64,000 bases of DNA from Liolophura sinensis (lineage: Eukaryota; Mollusca; Polyplacophora; Chitonida; Chitonidae): contig NC_088295.1 in assembly GCF_032854445.1 (NCBI RefSeq), positions 63,657,249 to 63,721,248 on the forward strand, given 5' to 3'. The notes beneath the pieces were generated by a model. It did no database searches. It had not been told where the DNA came from and saw only the letters and a list, made by a program, of their open reading frames with translations. Numbering within the stretch: the first letter of the stretch is position 1; each line of letters opens with the position of its first letter. The position numbers and the translations under genes are program-made. Positions 37,890 through 48,663 of the stretch are shown in pieces.

Positions 37890-40800
37890 AGTGATGAAGA
37901 AATACATACTGTACACACCATACATGTAAACGATAATAGCACTGAAGACATTCCTGAACATGTGACCAACTTGTTTGAGGAAAGTACAAAACATATGAAG
38001 CTTGAAGACAAGATGAAAGTGAAGTCACTACTCCTGGCCTATGCAGACATCTTTGCTAAGTCTGATGCAGATTTGGGTAGAGCAAAGGGAATCAAACACA
38101 GTATTAATACAGGAGAGGCATTGCCTTTACGTCAACCAGCTCGTAGACTGCCAATGCAGAAACAAGATGAAGCAGATAAACAGATACAGGACATGCTGGA
38201 AAGAGGAATAATTGAAAGATCCTCCAGTCCTTGGGCATCACCAATTGTTCTTGTCACCAAGAAAGATGGGACTTTGCGTTTCTGTATTGACTTTCGACGC
38301 CTTAACCAAGTAACAGTGAAGGATGCTTATCCTTTACCCAGAATTGATGATTCATTAGATTCATTACACGGAGCCACATGCTTCTCTACGCTTGATCTTG
38401 CAAGTGGATACTGGCAGGTTGAGTTAGACGATGAGGCTAAACTGAAAACAGCATTTATAACTAGAAGTGGGTTATGGCAGTTTAAAGTTATGCCGTTTGG
38501 TTTATGCAATGGACCATCCACGTTCGAACGTCTGATGGAACTGGTACTGGCAGGGTATCAATGGGAAATATGTCTGATCTATATTGATGACATCATTGTA
38601 TTTGGTAAAACTTTTGATGAAGCTATCACCAATCTACGGAAGGTGTTCCAACGTCTCAAAGAGGCGGGACTCAAACTTAAACCAAAGAAGTGTCACCTGT
38701 TTCAAGATGAAGTAAATTATTTGGGTCATATCATTTCTGCTAAGGGTGTTTCCACAGAACCACAGAAAGTTCAAGCAATAAAGGATTGGCCCACACCAAC
38801 TACAGTTACTGAAGTCAGGAGTTTCTTGGGTCTAGCCTCCTACTACAGACGTTTCATCCAAAATTTTGCGACCATTTCCAAACCACTCCACAAATTAACA
38901 GAAAATAATAAAGAATTTATTTGGTCTGAAGGCTGTGAAACTTCATTTCGGGTTTTACAACAAAAGTTGTGCAGTGCACCCATACTCGCATTTCCCAGTT
39001 CTCACGGAGACTGTATACTTGATACAGACGCTAGTAATTTTGGGATAGGTGCAGTGATATCCCAAATACAAGATGACCAAGAAAAAGTTATTGCATATGC
39101 CAGCAGAGCGCTAAGCAAGTCAGAGAGGAATTATTGTGTCACCCGTCGAGAATTATTAGCTTTTGTTACTTTTGTGAAATATTTCCAACACTACTTGTAT
39201 GGTCGTCATTTTACAGTGAGAACAGATCACAGTGCATTACGTTGGATGATGAATTTCAAGGAACCAGAAGGACAGTTGGCTAGATGGTTGGGGTTACTCA
39301 GCACCTATGACTTTGAAATCGTTCATCGTCCTGGTAACCGTCATGGTAATGCTGATGCTTTATCCAGAATTCCATGTAACTGGTGTGATAAGCATGGATA
39401 CCCAGTTGCATCTGTGAATGTTGTTGAACAAGTTTCAGGGTCAGCAGCTACTCCAGTAGATGTTGAAGTTCAAACAGAGCATTCCGGGGCAGTTGGAACT
39501 GTGGTAACAAAGATTAAATGGATTCCAAAGAATTGGACGTACAAGCAGCAGAAACAAAGGCGGTATAAGGCCCGTCCAAAGCGCACCCATGTTACAGCAG
39601 TAATAACACGAAAACAAAGTAAACTGAAATCCAACAGAGAACCCAACGAGGTAGAATTACCCACATCTTTGCAGACAACGAATCGGACATCTGCAGAGAA
39701 CAGGTGGTCAAATGAAAGTCTTGCTATTCTGCAGCGAAGCGACAGTAATCTGAAATGGATAATAAAAGCGAAAGAAGAAAATCAAGAACAACCTAATTGG
39801 ACAACAGTCTCTGATCAAAGTAGAACAACCAAGTATTATTGGGCACAATGGGACAGGCTAGTACTAATCAGTGGAGTTCTACATCGCAGGTGGGAAACAG
39901 AAGATGGACTAAACTGCCACTACCAGATAGTTCTTCCAGCAGAACTGAGAAAAGAAGTTTTCCATGAATTACATGCTTCTAAAACAGCAGGTCATTTAGG
40001 CTGTGGAAAAACTATCCCTAAAGTAAGACAACGATATCACTGGTATGGCTGGAGTAAAGATATTCGACTGTGGTGCAAACAATGCGACAAATGTAATTCG
40101 AGGAAATCTTCAGGAGGGAAATCAAAGGCAAACTTGAGACAGTATATAGTTGGAGTTCCAATGGAGCGAGTAGCAATGGATGTACTGGGTCCATTACCAA
40201 AGACCAAGAAGGGAAATCAGTATATACTAGTCATACAGGATTACTTCACCAAATGGGTAGAGGCCTATGCAATTAGAAACCAGGAAGCTGAAACTATTGC
40301 AGATAAACTAGTGAAGGAATTTATTTGTAGATTTGGTGTACCTGAACAAATACATACAGACTTAGGGACAAATTTTCAATCCAGTATAATTCAAGAGGTA
40401 TGTCATCTACTTGGAATACAGAAGACCAGTACTACACCATACCATCCTCAATCCAACGGAATGGTTGAACGTTTTAATCGAACCTTAGAAGATCGACTGG
40501 CTATGATGATAGACAAGGACCAACGTAACTGGGACGAGCAACTGCCTTTTGCACTGATGTCTTACAGATCATCACTTCATGACATAACACAGCAATCTCC
40601 AACTATGATGATGTTAGGACGAGAAATAAACTTACCTCTAGATTTGATCACAGGCAGACCAACACAGATGCCAGCAATAGAGGGAACAGACTATGCTGTT
40701 GAACTGCGTGAGCGCATGGAAATCGCACATGAAAGGGCTCGACAGGTTCAACGGAGAAGTGTTGAGCGTCAGAAGCGGAATTATAACGTCGGCAATAAAG

Positions 40801-41036
40801 AGAAGACATTTAAAATAGGCGATGCTGTTTGGCTGTACGATAGTGCACGTCACAAAAAGCTATCTCCAAAGTTGGCATGTCGTTGGACTGGACCATATCA
40901 GGTTATTGCTAAACTTGATGATATAGTATACCGGGTCCAACAACATCCCAGAGCTAAGAAGAAACTAGTCCACTATGATCGACTGAAACTGTATGAGGGA
41001 ACCACTTATAAACCGTGGACTGTTGAGACAGATTAA
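37890..41036 (+). CDS. pol: Pol: reverse transcriptase, RNase H, integrase
   Basis: The frame (1048 codons) is continuous with the protease except for the TAG just before it, and it needs no ATG of its own. Reverse transcriptase: KDGTLRFCIDFRRLN, LDLASGYWQ, MPFGLCNGPSTF and the catalytic YIDD (YLDD is commoner). RNase H: ILDTDASNFGIGAVI, with YASRALSKSERNY and RTDHSALRW. Integrase: an HHCC zinc finger (HELHASKTAGHLG...CKQCDKC), the core DDE residues in AMDVLGPLP, HTDLGTNF and the SNGMVERFNRTLE stretch, and a C-terminal WTGPYQV GPY/F module. Downstream to 41629 there is no convincing gene, only a short overlapping frame (40993-41241). Confidence 0.93.
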   Translation, partial: SDEEIHTVHTIHVNDNSTEDIPEHVTNLFEESTKHMKLEDKMKVKSLLLAYADIFAKSDADLGRAKGIKHSINTGEALPLRQPARRLPMQKQDEADKQIQDMLERGIIERSSSPWASPIVLVTKKDGTLRFCIDFRRLNQVTVKDAYPLPRIDDSLDSLHGATCFSTLDLASGYWQVELDDEAKLKTAFITRSGLWQFKVMPFGLCNGPSTFERLMELVLAGYQWEICLIYIDDIIVFGKTFDEAITNLRKVFQRLKEAGLKLKPKKCHLFQDEVNYLGHIISAKGVSTEPQKVQAIKDWPTPTTVTEVRSFLGLASYYRRFIQNFATISKPLHKLTENNKEFIWSEGCETSFRVLQQKLCSAPILAFPSSHGDCILDTDASNFGIGAVISQIQDDQEKVIAYASRALSKSERNYCVTRRELLAFVTFVKYFQHYLYGRHFTVRTDHSALRWMMNFKEPEGQLARWLGLLSTYDFEIVHRPGNRHGNADALSRIPCNWCDKHGYPVASVNVVEQVSGSAATPVDVEVQTEHSGAVGTVVTKIKWIPKNWTYKQQKQRRYKARPKRTHVTAVITRKQSKLKSNREPNEVELPTSLQTTNRTSAENRWSNESLAILQRSDSNLKWIIKAKEENQEQPNWTTVSDQSRTTKYYWAQWDRLVLISGVLHRRWETEDGLNCHYQIVLPAELRKEVFHELHASKTAGHLGCGKTIPKVRQRYHWYGWSKDIRLWCKQCDKCNSRKSSGGKSKANLRQYIVGVPMERVAMDVLGPLPKTKKGNQYILVIQDYFTKWVEAYAIRNQEAETIADKLVKEFICRFGVPEQIHTDLGTNFQSSIIQEVCHLLGIQKTSTTPYHPQSNGMVERFNRTLEDRLAMMIDKDQRNWDEQLPFALMSYRSSLHDITQQSPTMMMLGREINLPLDLITGRPTQMPAIEGTDYAVELRERMEIAHERARQVQRRSVERQKRNYNVGNKEKTFKIGDAVWLYDSARHKKLSPKLACRWTGPYQVIAKLDDIVYRVQQHPRAKKKLVHYDRLKLYEGTTYKPWTVETD

Positions 41037-41629
41037 GTGTGACCTCACAAATGAGCCAGCAGGAACACCAATATCAACGATCACCACCCCAAGGGAGGAG
41101 GGAGAACCGCATTACGCCCATGTACACCATCTGAAAACCACCACCTATGAGGGAGGTAAAGTGACCACAGTCAAGGTCGCCGATTATCAAGTCGCTGATG
41201 GCATTCCGCTGTGTGCTGTGTGGGAACAGAAGAATCCTTGAAGAGTGAACATTTTAGGACATAAAATCGAAATTTCATTATTAGTGCTCACCCTATTCAT
41301 ATTAAAGTTTAGAATTGTAGTTACATAATCCATACCCATGCTTGTATATAGAGACAAGGGTCTAGTCAGGACAGATACATGAACTATGAACATTATTTGA
41401 ACATTTCAGGTTACCAAAGACTGTTGAGATACAGTTATCTAGAACTGATAATTGTGAGTTTCAGTACTAATATATCTTGTTCCACAATTATATACATATG
41501 GTTTATGATTATGATACTGGTAAAGTATTTTTGACAGGTGATAATAACTCACCTGTTACCATGTGCGATGTCCTTTCCATGATGTATTTTGTCTCTAGCA
41601 CTGCAGTGCTCAGGACGAGCATTATTTGT

Positions 41630-41641
41630 AGGAGGGGGTGA
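41630..41641 (+). other. Polypurine tract
   Basis: AGGAGGGGGTGA lies directly before the 3' LTR, the expected plus-strand priming site. Confidence 0.85.
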
Positions 41642-43690
41642 TGTGGCGATTTTGCTAGAGACAGTATATGATTTCATATAATTGCATGGTAGGTTAGGGG
41701 TTAATTTTCTGCCTTGTCCATAACGTACACAGGTTTTACCAGTAGAATGTAAATTTTTATGGGTTAGACATATCCTCAAATTAAATTAGAATTTTTGTGG
41801 AATATTTTGAAATATATATATGTTTTTTTTTTTTGTAACATATAGAGACAGGATATTTTGTGGACTCATGAGAGCAAGTTGTTTTTGGCGCCTTAATATA
41901 ACTTTTGAAGGACACAGTTTCCGTGGACCCCTGTCCCTTCCAACGTAAGAATTTTAACATTTGATGACTTAATTAGAACACCATATTTCACGTATAATAC
42001 ACTGACATGTTGAAGGAGTTTCTCTCCAAGCTTGGTGATCGGATATTGTTTGGCTAGGTTGCTAACAATATTTTTTTTTAGCGACCTTAAGTTTGGCGAA
42101 ACATCCGCCATTGTTAATATTTTGAAGTGACAAATTCGAGTAGTTTCCATTACTTTTGGACATATTCTTGCTATAACAAAACACGTACGGCATCTTTCCA
42201 GTTAAAACAACATTAGTACTCACTGACTGTGGCATGATTTTGGCATAAAACGTCCTTTATACCAAGTTTAAGACACTAAATCATTTTTGTGGTTGTTGTT
42301 GTTGCTTCGCCGCGCACGATCGTCGTTCACGGTGAACTGCCGCTAGACGAGGTTGTCTACTTTACGACATCTTTTAGTGTTAAGCTCATATTGAAGAGTT
42401 TCAAAAGGGGCATTAACTTGTATTTGCGAAAGTAAATAGTTTCACTCCACAGGCTCATCTCCTTTCTACCTACAAGTTATTGTTCATCTTTCCATTATTA
42501 AGAAAAAGAAAGAAAAATGTGCCATGACATTAGATACGCATGTACATGTATAGTATTTCTTTACACAGATGTTGTTACTTTGGTATTAGCCAATCAGTGC
42601 TCTGAGTACCATCCTTGGTACTCATGAATATTTATGAGCGTAGACTATAAATACCGGGCAAATTCCCACTTTTAGTCCCAGATGATCTCGGACCACCGTC
42701 GTGTTAACATCTAAATTTCCACCTAGTTAGCTTTCTAAGGCAGGTATTTTACATGTATATAAGCAGTGTGAAGTGGTAGCTAGATAAGTTGTCAGCACTG
42801 AAGTGGGATTTCAGCTTCAGAGCATACCTAGAGACAGTGGGACTGCTTGTTCCAAATTGTGACACAAGTGTTCCCAGGCTGTGGGACTGACTTTCCCAGG
42901 CTGTGAGACTGATATTCCCAACCATGATTGAGACAGTATATCTCAATAGTTTGTCACTGGGATTTTCTGGACCAAAATTTTATAATTCCCAAGTATGAGC
43001 CGAAACATTTATACTGGGAGAATTTGTGCATAAGTGCCCCTGAGCAATCGTGGGACTGGGATTCCCAGTTTCGGCACAGTGAGACACCGAGTCCCAGAAT
43101 TTGAAACTCGTTTTCCCAAGTTATTACTGGACCAATTCTGGAACTGTTACTCCCAGAGAAGACCTGAAAGTATTATTTACGGATAATGTCCCCACACATG
43201 GCTGACATATTGTCTATATGACACCAGTAGGACATACCACTATCACAGCAGTACTAGGTTTAATACCTCCCTGACATATCCCTAACACAGTTATCTGAAC
43301 CATCTGAAGTACAGATGTTGTGCTTGTACACAGTACTGGCACTTTTACCTATATCTATATCAACATACTCCTGTCACTCTATTTTAATAAAACTGTTGCT
43401 GCTGTTTGTTGAACCTTAAAAATCGGACTTTTCTTGGTTATTCGAAGTTCAGAGCTAACTAGTGGTTTTCCCAAACATACTACTGAATGACACGGACTGA
43501 CCGAGCTGACATTCAAAAGAATCCATAGTAGCGAACGTCTCCATCAGTATACAGATATTGTTCCAGAGTTCGACACTGGGTGATTCACGCTACCAATATT
43601 GTGCTTTCCCCTGTAGTAAATGGTGTGATTTGGAACTGGGATATCTGTATCGTTAAGAAGATATATATATATAAAAACAAAATCGCTACA
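41642..43690 (+). repeat. 3' LTR (2049 bp)
   Basis: Nearly identical to 33954-36003. TATAAATA is at 42646-42653 and AATAAA at 43386-43391. Differences seen include a 2-bp deletion in GAGTAGTTTCC, CTTTACACAG for CTATACACAG, CTGCTTGTTCC for CTGCTAGTTCC, and changes in T-run length. Confidence 0.95.
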
Positions 43691-44411
43691 ATATCAATCT
43701 TCGCCAGGTAAACCTGCAAATATCTTGCCTTTGATAGAGCCGCTGTCGACACAGCAACACCTAGACAATAACACGCGACCTTGTTTGTCAAAGGCATTAT
43801 ACCAAGTTTTCCGAGACTGCATCTAAATGACTAAAATCCAATACCTGACTACCATTTAAGTTGATTCTTACGTCCTTGTTGTGTATCTAACTATGCTGTA
43901 CGCGCCATCGGATAAGTGAACAATACTTGAGTACATAGTAAAACACCAATAAATAAATAAACAAATAAATATAACTATGCTGTACGTGTAAGCCACGTGC
44001 CAGACACCTGTGTTTTGATGTTTATCCTAAAGAGTAAAGACTTTCGCCACTAGACCCCTGTTGCTTATGCATGTCATTAAAGTGATTTATGGAAATGCCT
44101 TCAAATAATGACCCGTCCCTTTGTCTGAAAAACACCTTCCCTCTCCCAACGCGCCTGATGCCCCTTTGTACTTGGATATGTCATACATGCATAACCACCA
44201 AAAGGAGAAATGGATTAGGGCAACTAAACAGTGGTCGGCCAGAGGCTGGATACATTTTCAGGCATATACTACTATACAAAATCGTCCTATACAGCTGCAT
44301 TCGGTGAGATTATGTCTTCGTAAAAAGATTACGGGAACGGTCAACTTCAGATCTAAGGTCCGAACAACAAAGGACAAATTCTATTTAAAAAGCGCACAAA
44401 GCATGTACTTT

Positions 44412-44484
44412 CGACCAAGATATGACTCGAACACACACTCTTTGGCTCCGGAAGCCGACGCCTAATACATTAGACCACAAGGCC
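44412..44484 (-). pseudogene. tRNA-Arg-like relic, module B, after the LTR element
   Basis: Module B copy belonging to the spacer that the LTR element split; same decayed form as at 27467. Confidence 0.7.
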
Positions 44485-45202
44485 GGTGGTGATGAATTTT
44501 AGCTACTTGCACAAGGCGGTACATTACAATAATTGTAACAGTATTACCACAATCCTTGTCGGTTTGACATAGTGTATATTTGATAGGTGTTTAACGATGC
44601 TGAGAACGAGTGAGACTAGGTCGTCAGGCTTATGGGTAGGGGAAACGAGAGTAAACGATCAATCCTCGCCAGGTAAACCTGCAAATATCTTGACTTTGAT
44701 AGAGCCGCTGTCGACACAGCAACAGGTAGACAAAGACACGCGACCTCATTTGTCAAAGGCAATATACCAAGTTTACCGATAGGACTATTACAAAAAACGA
44801 CTGAAATCCAATCAATGACTGCCATTTATATAGCTGATTTTCTTCAAGTTTCTTCAAGTTTTTTCTCAATTTAATCGTCACCTGTCTATTCTTATGTCTT
44901 AACGCCACAGTTATTGGTACACTTGATAGAAAACGATCACATCGCAAATCTCCATAAACTTCAGATATGACAATGGATGTGCTTTACGTACAGGTATTTT
45001 ATATTTGACATTTCCCACAAGTTAATCAGATCGGATGGCAGGTGCTTTGTGTCGTAATCAAAAGCTTTATCCATACTTAGGCTGGCCCAAAGGATTGGCG
45101 TAATTAATATTAAAAGCTACTTTGTTGACCCAACGCTGTTACATTTGTTTAATATGGAAGAATTCATTGTGTGTGGTTGATCTGACAATCTCGGTGTCCC
45201 CA

Positions 45203-45345
45203 TGACGTCACACCTGAAGATGTCGTTTTTCAATGTTAACACCCATAGGGCGTGGCTCGCGTCGCTGTCAGACACCTGTGGCTTGATGTTTGTCATAAAG
45301 AGTAAACACTTTCGTTACTCGACCTATGCTGCTTATGTATAAATA
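45203..45345 (+). promoter_or_regulatory. BTB gene 6 promoter: CRE and TATA
   Basis: CRE is at 45203-45210 and TATAAATA at 45338-45345. Confidence 0.7.
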
Positions 45346-45433
45346 GGCAAATCAAATAGGGTTGAAGTTAGTCACACCCGTCATTTGCCGATCAGCTGAA
45401 AGTCAAAAAGTTTCAAGACCTGCGTGCACAATC

Positions 45434-46711
45434 ATGTTCCACTGTGACTCTTTCGACAGCCTGTTTTCTGGCTCAAGTTCCACTGGAGACTTGTCTAGTG
45501 TGTTTATGTCCCAAGATTCCGACAACTCTTCCCTATTTTCTAGTAGCTTTGAAGATGACGATTTCGGGTGGCCAAATGAATCTCGTCTCATTCCACTTGG
45601 TGGAAACAATTTCCTGCCAGGTACTGTCGACAGCATGACGGTAAAAAACGACATAGGCTTGACATCGGATTTGACACTGATTCTCTCCCTTCCCGATATG
45701 TGTGACGTCAAGTTCTTAGTGGGCGCAGATAAAACGCCTGTGTATGGAATTAAAGCCATTCTGGCGGCTCGAAGCATGGTTTTTGCCCAGATATTTCGAT
45801 CCCGACAAACCTGTGTGGAGCAAGCCACCAAAACCAAATGTAAGACTCTAGCACAAAAACTGAAAACCTTCAACAAAAGATGTCTCTCGCCTTTCAAGAA
45901 TCGACAAAGTGCAGAGAAGGAGGCAAACAAACAGGACCAAATCGTTATTCCAGTAGAAAATGTTCTTCCCGATATATTTCGACGACTGATACTCTACCTT
46001 CACACGGGAAGTGTTAAGATCACTCTCCACTCAGTTGTTGGAGTGATGAACGCTGCCCAAACATATGGAGTGACTAGCCTGAGAGATGCCTGCTGGGATT
46101 TTGCCGCCAGTTTTCTCAGTGTCAGATCAGTCCTACCCCTTCTTCTCTCAACACGGCCATATTCAGAGCACAAGTTGACCGTAGATTTAGTTGGGTATAT
46201 TCTTGACTTTATCAGCCACAAAGCAGATGTTATTTTTCGTCTGCCGGATTTTAAGTATTTGTCACTTGAAACAATTCGCTTGATATACGCCAGGGAAAAT
46301 CTCCATATATCGGAAGAGACCAAATGCAAAAGCATCTTGCTGTGGTGCAAAGAACACTTCAATTCTCAAGACAATCTAAGCATTCGTCGAACCCTGAAAG
46401 ATGTTCTACCTACAGCTGACGTCGATGCTTTATGCCCGGTGGAGGTCGGAAAATCATTGAAATCGCCTTCTCAAGAAAAGCTAAAGCACTGTACAGAGTT
46501 CTTCTCCAATATCAGTGAAAAAGAAATAGACACGTCTACTCCCAAAAACAAACAGAAAAAGTCGGCATTAATGGCAAAGGCAATTTTCGCAAGTCCATTC
46601 GGAAGATTGATTAGGCGACCATCATCGCCCTTAAGCTCATCTAGCTCGGTGTCTGACATTTGTCAAGACAGCGGTTTTGGAAGCTCGTCGGAAGACTTGT
46701 TTACAATTTGA
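45434..46711 (+). CDS. BTB-BACK domain protein, array copy 6 (425 aa)
   Basis: The open frame extends upstream to 45362, but no ATG precedes 45434, which aligns with the starts of the other copies. Full-length BTB and BACK. Copy-specific residues are Phe in SSVFMSQ, Ser in FLSVRS (shared with copy 4), Ile in LHISEETKCKS, Leu in SLKSPS and Phe in TEFFSN. The GTGTTTATGTCC region is like copy 4 without the two extra bases, which links the two copies. AATAAA is at 46883-46888. Confidence 0.88.
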   Translation: MFHCDSFDSLFSGSSSTGDLSSVFMSQDSDNSSLFSSSFEDDDFGWPNESRLIPLGGNNFLPGTVDSMTVKNDIGLTSDLTLILSLPDMCDVKFLVGADKTPVYGIKAILAARSMVFAQIFRSRQTCVEQATKTKCKTLAQKLKTFNKRCLSPFKNRQSAEKEANKQDQIVIPVENVLPDIFRRLILYLHTGSVKITLHSVVGVMNAAQTYGVTSLRDACWDFAASFLSVRSVLPLLLSTRPYSEHKLTVDLVGYILDFISHKADVIFRLPDFKYLSLETIRLIYARENLHISEETKCKSILLWCKEHFNSQDNLSIRRTLKDVLPTADVDALCPVEVGKSLKSPSQEKLKHCTEFFSNISEKEIDTSTPKNKQKKSALMAKAIFASPFGRLIRRPSSPLSSSSSVSDICQDSGFGSSSEDLFTI

Positions 46712-47412
46712 ATCCGTATCAATGTCAGTTTAAACAGGATTCTTTACGAGTGCTAAATCACTGTAAGCGGCTGAGAAATGCTGCTAAATGTTTTTGTAAA
46801 TAAGAACCACTGCTATGTTGGAATTTATTGACACTAAATGTCATATTGTATCCTTTATACCAAGTGCTAGAATGAAAAGAAAAATAAATTGTCGTTACTG
46901 AACGATTGCACCTTGTTTTTGTGTGTGTGTGTTGTTCTCTAGGTTTTAATCCCCTCACTCCTTGTAAAGGAACTAACGTCGTCAGCCATACATTCTGATT
47001 GGTTGAACGGGTTAATAAGTGTATTTCCATACTTGATGGTGTTGATCACAGTATGATGTAAGATAGAATGTCATTAAAATGATACATGGAAATGTCTTCA
47101 AATAATGCCCCTATTTCTGAAAAACACCTTCCCCCTCCCAACGCCCTTGACGCCCCTCTGTACTTGAATATGTCATACCTCCATAACCACCTAAACGAGA
47201 AGTTGATTAGAATAGTTAAACAGTGGTCGGCCAGAGGCTGGATACTCCATCAGACATAAACTTGGAGAAATCTTACTATACATTATCGTATTCTACAGCT
47301 GCATTCAGTGAGACATCGTCTTTCTAAAAACATCGAGGCGACGGTCAACTTTAGATATAAGGTCCAACAAAGGACAAATTCTATTAAAAGAACAAAAAAC
47401 TTCGTTATTTTT

Positions 47413-47455
47413 TACCTTAATGGGACTCAAACCCACAATCTTCTGCTAGGGGAAC
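47413..47455 (-). pseudogene. Truncated tRNA-Arg-like relic at a deletion junction, unit 6
   Basis: Carries the same breakpoint (TCTGCTAGGGGAACTAAAC) as the relic at 30469-30510. Confidence 0.75.
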
Positions 47456-47642
47456 TAAACAGTGGTCGGCCAGAGGCTGGATACTTTTTCAGGCATATAC
47501 TACTATACAAAATCGTCTTCTACAGCTGCATTCGGTGAGATTAGGTCTTCCTAAAAAGATCACGGGAACGGTCAACTTCAGATCTAAGGTCCGAACAACA
47601 AAGGACAAATTCTATTTAAAAAGCGCACAAAGCATGTACTTT

Positions 47643-47715
47643 CGACCAAGATATGACTCGAACACACACTCTTTGGCTCCAGAAGCCAACGCCTAATACA
47701 TTAGACCACAAGGCC
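47643..47715 (-). pseudogene. tRNA-Arg-like relic, module B, unit 6
   Basis: Decayed copy with GGCTCCAGAAGCC on the plus strand, resembling the unit 4 copy. Confidence 0.65.
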
Positions 47716-48432
47716 GGTGGTGATGAATTTTAGCTACTTGCACAAGGCGGTACATTACAATAATTGTAACAGTATTACCACAATCCCTGTCGGTTTGACA
47801 TAGCGTATATTTGATAGGTGTTTAACGCTGCTGAGAACGAGTGAGATTAGGTAGTCAGGCTTATGGGCAGGGGAAACGAGAGTAAACGATCAATCCTCGC
47901 CAGGTAAACCTGCAAATATCTTGACTTTGATAGAGCCGCTGTCGACACAGCAACAGGTAGACAAAGACACGCGACCTCATTTGTCAAAGGCATTATACCA
48001 AGTTTACCGATAGGACTATTACAAAAAACGACTGAAATCCAATCAATGACTGCCATTTATGTAGCTGATTTTCTTCAAGTTTCTTCAAGCTTTTTCTCAC
48101 TTTAATCGTCACCTGTCTATTCTTATGTCTTAACGCCACAGTTATTGGTACACTTAATAGAAAACGATCACATCGTAAATCTCCATAAACTTCAGATATG
48201 ACAATGGATTTGCTTTACCTACGGGTATTTTATATTTGACATTACCCACAAGTTAATCAGATCGGATGGCAGGTGCTTTGTGTCGTAATCAAAAGCTTCA
48301 TCCATACTTAGACTGCCCCAAAGCATTGACGTAATAATATTAAAAGCTACATTGTTGATGCAACGCTGTTACATTTTTTTAGTATGGCAGGACTTATTGT
48401 TTGTGGTTGATCTTACAACCTCGGTGTCCCCA

Positions 48433-48575
48433 TGACGTCACACCTGAAGATGTCGTAAGCAAGTGTGAACACCCATAGGGCGTGGCTCGCGTCGCTGTCA
48501 GACACCTGTGGCTTGATGTTTGTCATAAAGAGTAAACACTTTCGTTACTCGACCTCTGCTGCTTATGTATAAATA
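48433..48575 (+). promoter_or_regulatory. BTB gene 7 promoter: CRE and TATA
   Basis: CRE is at 48433-48440 and TATAAATA at 48568-48575. Confidence 0.7.
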
Positions 48576-48663
48576 GGCAAATCAAATCGGGTTGAAGTTA
48601 GTCATACCCGTTACTTGTCTATGAGCTGAAAGCCAAAAAGTTTCAAGACCTGCGTGCACAATC

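Larger units (their letters stand above)
33954..43690 (+). mobile_element. Ty3/gypsy LTR retrotransposon, complete
   Basis: A 9737-bp element begins TGTGGCG and ends GCTACA, and is flanked by the 4-bp duplication ATAT (33950-33953 and 43691-43694). Other units read AAAATATCAATC without interruption here, so the empty site is known. Order: 5' LTR, tRNA-Leu primer site, gag, protease, reverse transcriptase, RNase H, integrase with a GPY/F-type C-terminus, polypurine tract, 3' LTR. RT-RH-IN order places it in Ty3/gypsy (Metaviridae). No envelope-like frame was recognised. The LTRs differ at only about five substitutions and a few short indels over 2.05 kb, so insertion was recent. Confidence 0.95.

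Noticed and set aside
40993-41241. 82-codon frame after pol, considered as a third retrotransposon gene
   Set aside because: It overlaps the pol end and has no membrane segment, signal or domain; too weak to call, although other family copies could show it is conserved.
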